Part shown: positions 35,087 through 44,656 of the stretch, piece by piece | How positions within the stretch are numbered: position 1 is the stretch's first letter | Layout: each line of letters begins with the position of its first letter | Position numbers and translations under genes: made by a program | DNA from: Microbacterium sp. BK668 | GTDB lineage: Bacteria; Actinomycetota; Actinomycetes; Actinomycetales; Microbacteriaceae | Direction of reading: 5' to 3' | DNA: 64,000 nt | NCBI RefSeq assembly: GCF_004362195.1 | Contig: NZ_SNWG01000001.1 | Span: 2,108,001 to 2,172,000 of the forward strand | Notes under the pieces: generated by a model | Database searches by the model: none | What the model saw: the letters and a program-made list of their open reading frames with translations, nothing else | What the model was told of the DNA's origin: nothing

Positions 35087-36396
35087 CCCGCCCCGGCGCC
35101 GAGTGGCGGAACTGGGGACGGACCCAGAGCGTGCGTCCGCTGCGGGTCGAACGTCCTGCGTCGGTCGAGGCCGTCCAGCGGTCCGTCGAGGCCGCGCGGC
35201 GCAACGGCATGACGGTCAAGCCGGTCGGAGCCGGTCACAGCTTCAGCGCGATCGCCGTGGCGCCGGGCGTCCTGCTCGAACTGGACGACCTGACCGGCCT
35301 CATCGAGGTCGACCGCGAGCGGCGCCGGGTGCGGATGTACGCCGGCACGCGCCTGCACCGGATCCCGAAGCTCCTCGCCCCGTACGGCCTCGCGATGCAG
35401 AACCTGGGCGACATCGACCGGCAGTCGATCTCGGGCGCCGTCTCGACGGGAACCCACGGCACCGGAGCCCGGTTCGGCGGCATCGCGACGCAGATCGTGG
35501 GGGCGACGCTCGTCACCGGCATGGGCGACGTGATCACCGTCGACGAGAGCCAGAACCCCGAGCTCCTGCCCGCCATCGCGCCGGGCCTGGGAGCCCTCGG
35601 AGTCCTCGTCGACGTGACGCTGCAATGCGTTCCGGCGTTCGTCCTGCACGCGGTCGAGCGACCCGAGCCGTTGGACGACGTCCTCGCCGGCCTCGAGGAA
35701 CGCGTCGCCGGCGCGGACCACTTCGAGTTCTACTGGTTCCCGCACACGGATGTCGCGCTGACCAAGACGAACACGCGGCTGCCCGCGGACGCACCGAAGG
35801 CGCCTCTTCCGCGCATGGGCAAGTGGATCGACGAAGAGCTGCTGTCCAACGGCGTCTACCGCCTGGCGTGCGCCGTCGGCACGGCCGTCCCGGGCATCAT
35901 TCCGTCGTTCAGCCGCCTCGCCGTCAGGCTGACCGGCAACCGGGAATACACGGATGCCTCCACCGGCGTCTTCACGCAGAACCGCGATGTGCGGTTCCGC
36001 GAGATGGAGTACGCCCTCCCCGCTGAGAATGTGCGACCGGCCTTCGAGGCCCTGCGTGCGCTCATCCGGGACCGCGGATGGAGGATCTCGTTCCCGGTCG
36101 AGGTGCGCTTCGCGGCATCCGACCCGCTGTGGCTCTCCACCGCGCACGGGAGGGAGTCGGGATACATCGCGGTCCATCGCTACTGGTGCGAAGACCCCGC
36201 GGAGTACTTCGACGGTGTCGAGCAGATCATGCTCGGGTTCGGTGGCCGCCCGCATTGGGGCAAGATGCACACCCTCGACGCCGGCGTCCTCCGCGAGCGG
36301 TACCCCCGCTTCGAGGACTTCCGCGCGGTGCGCGACCGGCTCGATCCCGAGCGGATATTCCAGAACGGGTATCTTCAGCGCGTGCTGGGTGCGTGA
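35083..36396 (+). CDS. FAD-linked D-arabinono-1,4-lactone oxidase family protein
   Basis: 437 residues. The N-terminal FAD domain has VKPVGAGHSFSAIA, where H52 corresponds to the histidine that can bind FAD covalently, and GAVSTGTHGTGARFGGIATQ. The C-terminal ALO domain ends with FGGRPHWGKMHTL and RDRLDPERIFQNGYL. Relatives oxidise aldonolactones or sugar alcohols with oxygen. Translationally coupled to the upstream PLP enzyme. The actual substrate is unknown. Confidence 0.9.
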   Translation: MTRPGAEWRNWGRTQSVRPLRVERPASVEAVQRSVEAARRNGMTVKPVGAGHSFSAIAVAPGVLLELDDLTGLIEVDRERRRVRMYAGTRLHRIPKLLAPYGLAMQNLGDIDRQSISGAVSTGTHGTGARFGGIATQIVGATLVTGMGDVITVDESQNPELLPAIAPGLGALGVLVDVTLQCVPAFVLHAVERPEPLDDVLAGLEERVAGADHFEFYWFPHTDVALTKTNTRLPADAPKAPLPRMGKWIDEELLSNGVYRLACAVGTAVPGIIPSFSRLAVRLTGNREYTDASTGVFTQNRDVRFREMEYALPAENVRPAFEALRALIRDRGWRISFPVEVRFAASDPLWLSTAHGRESGYIAVHRYWCEDPAEYFDGVEQIMLGFGGRPHWGKMHTLDAGVLRERYPRFEDFRAVRDRLDPERIFQNGYLQRVLGA

Positions 36397-36507
36397 GTGA
36401 GGTCCGCGCGAGGAAAGCAGCGCGTCGGCCGGGTGCTCGGTGGACAACAACTGAGAGTCGCTTTCCACCCCTGATCAGGCGGGGCCGGGGTCGGTAGGAT
36501 GGCGCCT

Positions 36508-37077
36508 ATGTGGGAGTGGCTGATCCCTGTCCTGATCGTGGTCGCGCTGGTCGTGATCGTCGGCATCTATCTGTGGGCGACGTACAACTCGCTCGTCCAG
36601 TTGAACGTGCGCGTCGACGAGGCCTGGAGCGACATCACCGTCCAGCTCAAGCGTCGAGCCGATCTGCTTCCGAACCTCATCGAGGCGGTGAAGGGCTACG
36701 CCGCTCACGAGAAGGCGGTGTTCGAGAACGTCACCCGAGCCCGCGCCGAGACTCTGACGGCGGGCGGGCCGGCCGAAGCGGGTGTCGCGGAGGGGCACAT
36801 GCAGCAGGCGCTGAAGTCGCTCTTCGCGGTAGCCGAGGCCTACCCGCAGCTGCAGGCCAGCCAGAACTTCCTGCAGCTGCAGCAGTCCATCGTCGACACG
36901 GAGGACAAGATCCAGGCCTCACGCCGGTTCTACAACGGCGGCGTGCGCGAGCTGAACACCAAGATCAAGGTCTTCCCGAACAACCTCTTCGCCCGCAACC
37001 TGGGCTTTCACGAGCGGGAGTTCTTCGAGGTCGTCGACGGCGCCGCGATCTCCGAACCGCCCCGCGTGCAGTTCTGA
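36508..37077 (+). CDS. LemA family protein
   Basis: 189 residues: a short N-terminal membrane helix (IPVLIVVALVVIVGIYLW), then a helical bundle with YNSLVQLNVRVDEAWSDI, RRADLLPNLIEAVKGYA and NTKIKVFPNNLFA, all LemA hallmarks. Leaderless ATG: TAGGAT ends seven bases upstream, which favours this start over an ATG three codons earlier. LemA and HtpX are neighbours in many bacteria and probably act together in membrane protein quality control. Confidence 0.93.
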   Translation: MWEWLIPVLIVVALVVIVGIYLWATYNSLVQLNVRVDEAWSDITVQLKRRADLLPNLIEAVKGYAAHEKAVFENVTRARAETLTAGGPAEAGVAEGHMQQALKSLFAVAEAYPQLQASQNFLQLQQSIVDTEDKIQASRRFYNGGVRELNTKIKVFPNNLFARNLGFHEREFFEVVDGAAISEPPRVQF

Positions 37078-37113
37078 GAACGCCCGGTCGGTTCCCGTCG
37101 GCCGGCATGTGAC

Positions 37114-38001
37114 ATGTACTCGGCGATCGCGCGCAACAAGCGCAACACGTGGGTCATCCTCGTCGCCTTCCTTGCGCTGCTGGCGGGCATCGGCGTACTC
37201 GCCGGATGGCTCATGGGCAACAACTGGTGGGTGACCGCGTTCATCCTGCTCTTCGCGACCGGCTATGCGATCTTCCAGTACTTCTTCGCCGACCGCGAGG
37301 CGATCGCTATGGCCGGTGCGGTCCCGGTGACGCAGGCGGACGCGCCGCGCTACTACCGTCTCGTCGAGAACCTGTGCATCACGACGGGAACGCCGATGCC
37401 GGCGCTGTACGTCGTGGACGACCCGGCGCCGAACGCGTTCGCGACGGGACGCAAGCCCGAAGAGGCATCCATCACCGTGACGACCGGACTGTTCGAGCTT
37501 CTGACCGACCGCGAGCTCGACGGGGTCCTCGGCCATGAGCTCGGCCACATCCGCAACTACGACATCCGCGTCTCTCTGGTCGTGTTCGGCCTCGTCGTCG
37601 CGGTGGGGATCCTCGCGGATCTCCTCCTGCGGGTCGCCTTCTTCGGCGGAGGCCGCCGTGGCGGCAATGGGCAGGCGCAGCTGATCTTCCTGCTGTTCGG
37701 CGTCGTCGCGGCGCTCGTCGCTCCTCTCCTGGCGGGGGCGGTGCAGGCGGCCATCTCCCGCCAGCGCGAGTATCTGGCCGACGCGACGAGCGCGCTCACG
37801 ACGCGCGATCCCGACGGACTCGCCTCGGCGCTGGACAAGCTCCAGCAGCACGCCCAGCCGCTGCGCAAGCCGAACATCTCGATGGCTCACCTGTGGATAG
37901 CGGACCCGCTGCGTCCCAACGCCCTCGAGCGCATGTTCTCGACGCACCCGCCGATCCCCGACCGCATCGAGCGCCTGCGCGCGATGGGCGGGCGGTTCTG
38001 A
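37114..38001 (+). CDS. htpX: M48-family membrane zinc protease HtpX
   Basis: 295 residues. Two N-terminal membrane helices, the zinc motif HELGH near 141, a third zinc ligand in REYLADATSALT, two further helices between them, and STHPPIPDRIERLRAM at the end. It degrades misfolded membrane proteins at the cytoplasmic side. It follows lemA by 36 bases, and its stop overlaps the next start in TGATG. Confidence 0.94.
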   Translation: MYSAIARNKRNTWVILVAFLALLAGIGVLAGWLMGNNWWVTAFILLFATGYAIFQYFFADREAIAMAGAVPVTQADAPRYYRLVENLCITTGTPMPALYVVDDPAPNAFATGRKPEEASITVTTGLFELLTDRELDGVLGHELGHIRNYDIRVSLVVFGLVVAVGILADLLLRVAFFGGGRRGGNGQAQLIFLLFGVVAALVAPLLAGAVQAAISRQREYLADATSALTTRDPDGLASALDKLQQHAQPLRKPNISMAHLWIADPLRPNALERMFSTHPPIPDRIERLRAMGGRF

Positions 38002-39098
38002 TGGTCGAGAGGCTCTCACGCGCCCACGCGCGGCGGATCGCCGTGCGCGCCCAGCTGCTCACGGCCGATCGGCCCGCCGACATCGTCGAGACGATCGACG
38101 CGCTCACCGTCGTGAACATCGAGCCGACCGCCGCGATCGCCCCGAGCGCCGACCACATCCTGTGGAGCCGGCTCGGCTGGCCGTACCAGCCCGCCGACCT
38201 GCGGCGCCTGGTCGAAGACGATCGCGCGATCTTCGAGTGGGGCGGCTTCTACCGTCCCATGACCGACCTGCCTCTGATCCGCCCGCTCATGCGCGAGCGT
38301 CCCCAGTCCGCAGACGGGCGGAAGTGGCTCGCGGCGAACGACGTCTTCCGCCGGGAGGTGCTCGACCGGCTTCGCGCAGACGGTCCGCTGCGACCCGCCG
38401 ACATCCCGGACACGGCGCAGGTGTCGTGGCGATCGTCCGGCTGGACGAATGACCGCAACACGATGCAGATGCTCGAGATCCTGACGGCACGCGGCGAGGT
38501 CGCGATCGCCGGGCGCGACGCGAAGGGCCGGCTGTTCGACCTGGCCGAGCGCGTGTACCCGTCCGACCTGCCGGAGCTGAGCGACGAGGACGCCGCGCGC
38601 GAACGCGCCGAGCGCCGACTGGGCTCCCTCGGCCTCGCCCGAGCCAAGGGCGTGAGCCAGCCGTACGAGCCGGTCGACGTCGGCACGGTGGGAGTGACGG
38701 CCGAAGTGGAGGGCGTCGAGGGGGACTGGCGCCTCGACCCCGCCGCGCTGGAGACGGCCGTTCGCTTCCGGCCGCGGACGGCTCTGCTCTCGCCCTTCGA
38801 CCGCCTCGTCTTCGACCGCGACCGGCTGCGCGACCTGTTCGGGTACGAGTACCTCCTCGAGATGTACAAGCCGGCCGCCAAGCGGCGCTGGGGATACTTC
38901 GCGCTGCCGATCCTCCACGGCGATCGATTCGTCGGGAAGCTGGACGCGAAGGCGGATCGCAAGGCGGGTGTGCTGCGAGTCCACGCGATCCACGAGGACG
39001 AGCCCTTCTCGGCGGAGCTCGCGCAGGCGGTGGATGCCGAGATCCGGGAGCTTTCGCGCTGGCTCGGCCTCGAGGTCGCGGGGCTCGCGGCCCCGTAG
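38001..39098 (+). CDS. HTH_42 (YcaQ/AlkZ-like) winged-helix protein lacking the QxQ/QxD motif
   Basis: 365 residues with the three-winged-helix HTH_42 layout: SRAHARRIAVRAQLL at the start, DHILWSRLGWPYQP, and the C-terminal KRRWGYFALPILHGDRFVGK. The family unhooks DNA interstrand crosslinks by base excision using QxQ or QxD. Here the corresponding position reads VVNIEPT (N39-I40-E41), so glycosylase activity is doubtful or altered. The start overlaps htpX. A canonical paralogue lies 1 kb downstream on the other strand. Confidence 0.85.
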   Translation: MVERLSRAHARRIAVRAQLLTADRPADIVETIDALTVVNIEPTAAIAPSADHILWSRLGWPYQPADLRRLVEDDRAIFEWGGFYRPMTDLPLIRPLMRERPQSADGRKWLAANDVFRREVLDRLRADGPLRPADIPDTAQVSWRSSGWTNDRNTMQMLEILTARGEVAIAGRDAKGRLFDLAERVYPSDLPELSDEDAARERAERRLGSLGLARAKGVSQPYEPVDVGTVGVTAEVEGVEGDWRLDPAALETAVRFRPRTALLSPFDRLVFDRDRLRDLFGYEYLLEMYKPAAKRRWGYFALPILHGDRFVGKLDAKADRKAGVLRVHAIHEDEPFSAELAQAVDAEIRELSRWLGLEVAGLAAP

Positions 39099-39146
39099 CG
39101 CGCGCGGCGGCGCGGGGGCGCACACCCACGTCGACCTCCGGTCGGG

Positions 39147-40061
39147 TCAGCCGACGGCGAGCTCCATGCCGTCGGGTGTCAGAGTGACGGCTCCGCGCAG
39201 GGCCCAGTCGTCCGCGCGGTAGCTGAACGACGCCTCCGCGCCATCGGACGTGATCCCGGTCGCGGTCGCCACGACGATGCCGTCCGTCGCCGAGAACGTC
39301 CGCAGATCCGGCGAGAGCGCCAGCTGCGGCATCTGCTCGATGCGGAACGAGATGGATGCGAGGGAGGCGAGATCGGCCGCCCACGGCACACGGATCCCGC
39401 AGTTGGCGGGCACCGTCTGCGCCGGCTTCGCGCACGCCCGCGCGTAGCTCTCGAGCTGCTGCTGAGCGAGCATCGTGGCCTGGACGGCGATGGATGCCTC
39501 GACCGCCGCGTCGGTCGTCGCTCCCATCGCAACCGCCGCCGACGTGGACCCCTCGAGGATGCCGCGCGGGGCGGCCGTCACGGGGTAGACCGCAGGGAGG
39601 AGCGCCGTCGACGCGCCCGCGGGCACGGCGACTCCGCCGACGAGGACCAAGGTGCCGAGCGTCGTCTGCGGCGACAGGGCGCCGAGGCCGTCCGCGCCGA
39701 CGCGCCACCCGCCCTCCTGCTCCACGAGGCCGAGCGAACCCTCGTGCTGCGTGCCGTCCAGCGTGTACGCGACCCCGACCCCCGCGCCGCCCCGCCCGTC
39801 GTCTTCGACCGGCCCGATCCGGGCGTCGGAAGGGTAGGCGTCGGCACCGCTGAACGCCTTCTCGAGGTCGACACCACCGCTCGGCGCCGCCGCCAGCAGC
39901 GCCACGGCTCGCGCACCGTCTCCGGCAGCGAGCGAATCGAGATAGGCCCGTGCGGTCGCTTCCGGCCCCGGCTCCCTCGAGAGGAACCACCAGGCGGCGA
40001 GACCCAGCCCGACCAACGCCACCGCCGCGATCACGAGGCCGACGACGGCGCTGCGCTTCAC
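39147..40061 (-). CDS. membrane-anchored protein of unknown function
   Basis: 304 residues. One N-terminal transmembrane segment (AVVGLVIAAVALVGLGLAAWWFL) is followed by EATARAYLDSLAAGDGARAV, a pattern seen at the start of NTF2-like extracytoplasmic domains, and an alanine-rich body with two cysteines (CAKPAQTVPANCG) that could form a disulfide. No lipobox. The start overlaps the stop of the HTH_42 glycosylase gene (GTGA), so they are translated together. Function not recognised. Confidence 0.75.
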   Translation of the reverse strand: MKRSAVVGLVIAAVALVGLGLAAWWFLSREPGPEATARAYLDSLAAGDGARAVALLAAAPSGGVDLEKAFSGADAYPSDARIGPVEDDGRGGAGVGVAYTLDGTQHEGSLGLVEQEGGWRVGADGLGALSPQTTLGTLVLVGGVAVPAGASTALLPAVYPVTAAPRGILEGSTSAAVAMGATTDAAVEASIAVQATMLAQQQLESYARACAKPAQTVPANCGIRVPWAADLASLASISFRIEQMPQLALSPDLRTFSATDGIVVATATGITSDGAEASFSYRADDWALRGAVTLTPDGMELAVG

Positions 40062-41407
40062 GCCGTCTCCGGGAACGGTGCGGGTTCGCCGGCACCAGGC
40101 TCGTCGGCACTGCCGTCGGCGGCGCTGCGCTCGTCCGGTGCGAGCGCGACAGGTTCACCCGGACCGGCGTGATGCCGGCGCGCCTCGGGCATCACCCGGG
40201 CGAGATCGTCCGTCGCATCCCCCCAATGAGAGAAGGAGATCGCCTCGAGCTGCTGCCATCGGGCGGCGAGCCGAAGCTCGTCGGCGAGTCGGGCCGCGGC
40301 ATCCGTTCCCTTCCCGGGCTCCCACCAGGCCGACTGCACGAGGAGCGTCGATGTCGCCCGGTCGGCCTTGAGGTCTACGCGGCCCACGATGTCGTCGCCC
40401 ACGAGCACCGGCAGCGAGTAGTAGCCGTACCGGCGCTTGGGCGCGGGCGTATAGATCTCGATGCGGTACTCGAAGTCGAAGAGCCGCTCCGCACGCTCGC
40501 GGAACCAGACGACCGGGTCGAACGGCGTCAGGACGGCGGTGGCCTCGACCCGCCGCGGAAGGGTCGCGCTGCTGTGCACCCAGGCCTTCGCCGCGCGCCC
40601 GCCGGTCGTCCAGCCCCTCACCGTCACCGGTGCGAGCTCGCCGGCGTCGACGAGATCGTTCACGGAGGCGAGGATCGCCGCCCGATCGGCGATGCGCCAG
40701 TAGTCGGCCAGGTCCGACGCCGTCGCAACGCCGTAGGCCTTCGCCGCCCGCCGAACCAGTTCGCGCACGGCGTCTTGGCGAGGAATCGACGCATCGAGCG
40801 CTTCTGACGGGATCACGTCGCGCGCCAGGCCGTAGCGCCGCTCGAAGCCGCGACGACCCGCGATGGCCACCTCGCCGAACAGCCAGAGGTACTCGAGGGC
40901 GTTCTTGACGACGTCCCAGTCCCACCACGGCCCTTTGCGCGACTGCTTGGCGTCGTGTTCGATCTGCGCCGGCCGCAGAGGCCCCCGCTCGGCGAGCTCG
41001 GCGCGAACCCAGTCGACGATCTGCGCGTTGCGCACGAACCACCCGTCGGGCTTGGAGCCGTACTTCGCGCGCAGGTCGTCCATGCGGAAGCGGAAGAGAC
41101 CCCAGTCGCTGGCCGGGATGAAGGCCGCCACGTGCGCCCAGTACTCGACGTACGGCGCACGGCGCCCGAAGAGCAGGCGGTCGAGCGCCGCCGTCTCGTA
41201 GGCGCCGAGGCGCGAGAAGAGCGGCATGTAGTGCGAGCGTGCGAAGACGTTGACGGAGTCGATCTGCAGCGTCTGCATCCGCGCCATCGCGAGGTTCAGC
41301 TGCCGGGTGCCGGCGGGCGAGCCGGGCGTTCCCGCGCGCTCTCGCCCGAAACCCTGCGCAGCCAGCGCGATGCGCCGCGCCTCGGCGATGCTCAAGGTCT
41401 CCTTCAC
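40058..41407 (-). CDS. HTH_42 DNA glycosylase of the YcaQ type (QxD)
   Basis: 449 residues. MQTLQIDSVNVFARSHYMPL contains the catalytic Q48-I49-D50 of YcaQ-like glycosylases; FSRLGAYE and KRRYGYYSLPVLVGDDIVGR are further family markers. Such enzymes excise bulky N7-alkylguanines and unhook interstrand crosslinks. The C-terminal 60 residues are variable. Leaderless GTG: TAGGCT ends six bases upstream. Coupled to the following membrane-protein gene. Confidence 0.9.
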   Translation of the reverse strand: MKETLSIAEARRIALAAQGFGRERAGTPGSPAGTRQLNLAMARMQTLQIDSVNVFARSHYMPLFSRLGAYETAALDRLLFGRRAPYVEYWAHVAAFIPASDWGLFRFRMDDLRAKYGSKPDGWFVRNAQIVDWVRAELAERGPLRPAQIEHDAKQSRKGPWWDWDVVKNALEYLWLFGEVAIAGRRGFERRYGLARDVIPSEALDASIPRQDAVRELVRRAAKAYGVATASDLADYWRIADRAAILASVNDLVDAGELAPVTVRGWTTGGRAAKAWVHSSATLPRRVEATAVLTPFDPVVWFRERAERLFDFEYRIEIYTPAPKRRYGYYSLPVLVGDDIVGRVDLKADRATSTLLVQSAWWEPGKGTDAAARLADELRLAARWQQLEAISFSHWGDATDDLARVMPEARRHHAGPGEPVALAPDERSAADGSADEPGAGEPAPFPETA

Positions 41408-41511
41408 CCGGCCAGCCTAGTAAGCGGCACCGACAGAGCGGACGGCAGCGACCGGGTCGGGCCGTCCGTCGCATACGGAGACGCGCATCGACGCGGTCCT
41501 AGACTGGGCGG

Positions 41512-42711
41512 ATGAACGGCCCCGAGAAGCCCCGCGGTTCGGTGCTCGACGCCGTCCGGGACCGCACGCGGATCGTCTCCACCGACCTCCAGGGCCACAT
41601 CCCGCGAGGGCTCCGCCTCACGACGGCCTACGCGTGGCGGCTGCTGGTCATCGCAGCGGCCGCCGGGGTCGTCATCTGGCTCGTCATCCAGCTCAAGCTG
41701 CTCGTCATCCCCCTGCTCGTCTCGATTCTCATCACGGCACTGCTGTGGCCCGCGTTCAGCTGGATGCTGCGCCACCGCTTCCCCCGATGGCTCGCCATCG
41801 TCATCGCGGCCGTCGGGGCCATCGCCGTCGTGGCGGGTCTCCTGTGGCTGGTAGTGTGGCAGATCACCCGCCAATGGTCGAGCGTCCAGCAGCGCACCGT
41901 CGAAGCCGTGGAATCCCTGCGCCAGTACCTCATCGACGGTCCGCTCCATCTGACCGCCCAGCAGATCGACGATCTCCTCGGCCAGTCCTGGACCTTCATC
42001 CAGCAGCAGGCGGAGCTCCTCTGGTCGGGCGCCCTCGCGATCGGCACGACGGTCGGCCACGTCGCGACGGGCGCTCTGCTGTCGGTCTTCATCCTGCTGT
42101 GCCTCCTCGCCGACGGCGCCGGGATCTGGCGCTGGGCGACCCGCCTGTTCCCCCAGCGCGCACGGGCCGCCGTGGACGGCGCGGGGCGCGCGGGGTGGGT
42201 GACCGTCGTCAACTACGCGCGCACCCAGCTGCTGGTCGCGACGATCGATGCGATCGGCATCGGGCTCGGCGCCTTCCTGCTGGGTGTGCCCCTCGCGATC
42301 CCGATCGCCGTCCTGGTGTTCCTCGGCGCCTTCGTGCCGATCGTGGGAGCAGTCCTCACGGGAGCCGTCGCCGTCTTCCTCGCACTGGTCTACAACGGCC
42401 CGTGGATCGCCCTGTGGATGCTCGTCGTCGTCCTCGGCGTGCAGCAGCTGGAGGGCCACGTGCTCCAGCCGCTGCTCATGGGGTCGGCCGTGAAGGTGCA
42501 CCCCCTCGCCGTCGTCCTGGTGGTCGCCGGCGGTGCCATGATCGCAGGCATCCCCGGAGCGCTGTTCGCCGTGCCCATCGCGGCGTTCGTCAACGTCGTC
42601 GCCGTGTACCTCAGCGAACGGTCCTGGGAGACCGGCCGAAGTCCGCATGCCGACCTCATCTGGAGCACCGTGCCGCGCAGCCGACCCCGCCCACGAAGGA
42701 CCCCCGCATGA
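41512..42711 (+). CDS. AI-2E family transporter (PerM-like)
   Basis: 399 residues with about eight membrane segments: a first pair (LLVIAAAAGVVIWLVIQL), a periplasmic helical region and the typical second half with FLGAFVPIVGAVLTGAVAVF and QQLEGHVLQPLLMGSAVKVH. Members export signalling molecules or exchange Na+ and protons. Leaderless ATG: TAGACT ends six bases upstream. Divergent from the glycosylase gene. Substrate unknown. Confidence 0.92.
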   Translation: MNGPEKPRGSVLDAVRDRTRIVSTDLQGHIPRGLRLTTAYAWRLLVIAAAAGVVIWLVIQLKLLVIPLLVSILITALLWPAFSWMLRHRFPRWLAIVIAAVGAIAVVAGLLWLVVWQITRQWSSVQQRTVEAVESLRQYLIDGPLHLTAQQIDDLLGQSWTFIQQQAELLWSGALAIGTTVGHVATGALLSVFILLCLLADGAGIWRWATRLFPQRARAAVDGAGRAGWVTVVNYARTQLLVATIDAIGIGLGAFLLGVPLAIPIAVLVFLGAFVPIVGAVLTGAVAVFLALVYNGPWIALWMLVVVLGVQQLEGHVLQPLLMGSAVKVHPLAVVLVVAGGAMIAGIPGALFAVPIAAFVNVVAVYLSERSWETGRSPHADLIWSTVPRSRPRPRRTPA

Positions 42712-42761
42712 CGTCGCCGCTCGTCGCCCGCCGCAGCGAGCGGAATGAGAAGGAGCCGAAC

Positions 42762-44000
42762 GTGAGCCCTGCCGTCTCCGTCCCGGTTCTCGCCGAGTTC
42801 GAGGATGCCGCGGCCGCACTCGCGGGCGTCATCACGCACACGCCGCTCGACGAGTCCCTCCACCTGACCGACCTGCTCGGCGTGCCCGTCCACCTCAAGC
42901 TCGAGAACCTCCAGCGCACGGGGTCGTTCAAGATCCGCGGGGCGGCGTACCGTCTTTCGCGGCTGACGCCGGAGGAGCGCGCACGGGGCGTCGTCGCCGC
43001 CTCGGCGGGCAATCACGCGCAGGGCGTCGCGCTCGCGGCGCAGTCGCTCGGCATCGCGGCCACGATCTTCATGCCCCTGGGCGTCCCCGTGCCCAAGCTG
43101 CTCGCGACGCGAGGCTACGGTGCCGACGTCATCCTCGAGGGCGCCACCGTCGAAACCCCGCTGCGGCTCGCCGCCGAGTTCGCCGAGCGAACGGGCGCCG
43201 TGCTCATCCACCCCTTCGACCACCGCGACATCGTCGTGGGCCAGGGGACGCTCGGCCTCGAGCTGTACGAGGACTTCCCCGAGGTCGAGACCGTGCTCGT
43301 CGGAATCGGCGGCGGGGGACTGGCAGCCGGGGTCGCCGCAGCGGTGAAGGCGCGCGCGGCGGTCGACGGCCGGTCGGTGCGCGTGATCGGCGTCCAGGCC
43401 GAGAACTCCGCCGCCTACCCGTCGTCGCTCGAGCTCGGGCGCCCCGAGGAGGTGGCCACCAAGCCGACCATAGCGGACGGCATCGCGGTGGCCCGGCCGG
43501 GCGACGTGCCGTTCGCACTCATCCGCGAACTCGTCGACGAGGTCGTGACCGTGACCGACGACGACATCGCACGCGCGCTACTCGTGCTGCTCGAGCGCGC
43601 CAAGCAGGTGGTCGAGCCGGCCGGCGCCGTCGGCGTCGCCGCGATCCTCGCCGGGAAGGTGCAGGGTACGGGGCCGACGGTCTCGATCCTCTCCGGCGGC
43701 AACATCGACCCGCTGCTGCTCCAGCGCGTGGTCTCGCACGGTCTCTCGGCATCCGGTCGCTACATGACCCTGCAGATCCCGCTTCCGGACCGGCCCGGCC
43801 AGCTCGCCCGCGTCTCGGAGCTCCTCGCGCAGGCCGGCGCCAACGTCATCGAGGTGCTCCACACCCGTCACGGGCAGGGCCTGCAGATCAGCGAGGTGAT
43901 CCTGCAGCTGAGCGTCGAGACGCGCGGGCAGGAGCACCGGGCCCACGTCATCCAGACGCTCGCGGATGCCGGTTACGCGCCGACCGTCGTCCCCGACTAG
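42762..44000 (+). CDS. ilvA: threonine ammonia-lyase with C-terminal ACT domain
   Basis: PLP enzyme deaminating threonine to 2-oxobutyrate, the first step to isoleucine. It has 412 residues; K57 in RTGSFKIRGA holds PLP, and SAGNHAQGVALAA and SILSGGNIDPLLL complete the site. An ACT-like regulatory domain runs from about 325 (LPDRPGQLARVSELLAQAGA). GTG 42762 is chosen because AAGGAG lies six bases upstream; an ATG at 42708 overlapping the previous stop is the alternative, adding 18 residues. Confidence 0.94.
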   Translation: MSPAVSVPVLAEFEDAAAALAGVITHTPLDESLHLTDLLGVPVHLKLENLQRTGSFKIRGAAYRLSRLTPEERARGVVAASAGNHAQGVALAAQSLGIAATIFMPLGVPVPKLLATRGYGADVILEGATVETPLRLAAEFAERTGAVLIHPFDHRDIVVGQGTLGLELYEDFPEVETVLVGIGGGGLAAGVAAAVKARAAVDGRSVRVIGVQAENSAAYPSSLELGRPEEVATKPTIADGIAVARPGDVPFALIRELVDEVVTVTDDDIARALLVLLERAKQVVEPAGAVGVAAILAGKVQGTGPTVSILSGGNIDPLLLQRVVSHGLSASGRYMTLQIPLPDRPGQLARVSELLAQAGANVIEVLHTRHGQGLQISEVILQLSVETRGQEHRAHVIQTLADAGYAPTVVPD

Positions 44001-44024
44001 GCCTGCGCACCGGCAGGTCGTGCG

Positions 44025-44516
44025 CTACTGGCCCGCGTAGGTCTCGACCTTCACGATCTCGACCGAGATCTCGCGGCCGTTCGGCGCCTTGTAGGAGGTC
44101 GTGTCGCCTTCCCGAAGGCCCAGGATCGCCTCACCGAGCGGGGACGCCTCGCTGTAGACGTCGAGCTCGGAATTGGCTGCGATCTCGCGGCTGCCGAGGA
44201 GGAAGACCTCTTCGCCGCCCGCGACCACCGCGGTGACGACGGTGCCCGGCTCCACGACACCGGTGCTCTCGGGGGCTTCGCCCACCTTCGCGTCCTTGAG
44301 CAGCGCCTGGAGGGTCCGGATGCGCGCCTCCTGCTTGCCCTGCTCGTCCTTCGCAGCGTGGTAGCCGCCGTTCTCCTTGAGGTCGCCCTCTTCGCGGGCG
44401 GCCTCGATGCGCTTCGCGATCTCCTCACGGCCGGTCGTCGAAAGGTGCTCGAGCTCGGCGGCGAGCCGGTCGTAGGCATCCTGCGTCAGGAACGTCACGG
44501 GAGCGTCGCTGGACAC
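44025..44516 (-). CDS. greA: transcription elongation factor GreA
   Basis: 163 residues. The N-terminal coiled coil carries the acidic tip REEGDLKENGGYHAAKDEQG, which stimulates RNA cleavage by backtracked polymerase, and the C-terminal FKBP-like domain has SPLGEAILGLREGD. Convergent with ilvA and in line with the DUF4307 gene upstream, the order seen in mycobacteria. Confidence 0.97.
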   Translation of the reverse strand: MSSDAPVTFLTQDAYDRLAAELEHLSTTGREEIAKRIEAAREEGDLKENGGYHAAKDEQGKQEARIRTLQALLKDAKVGEAPESTGVVEPGTVVTAVVAGGEEVFLLGSREIAANSELDVYSEASPLGEAILGLREGDTTSYKAPNGREISVEIVKVETYAGQ

Positions 44517-44656
44517 GGCGGTCTCCTTCTTTCTGGGCGGTGGCTGAGGTGCGGTCTCTTCGGGGCTGCTCCGCCTCCCGGGACGAGGGTCTGAGGCGGA
44601 TAAGCCGAGACGCCCCGGCTCGGCCAGGGCGTCTGTCTGCTGCAGTGACCGTCAGA

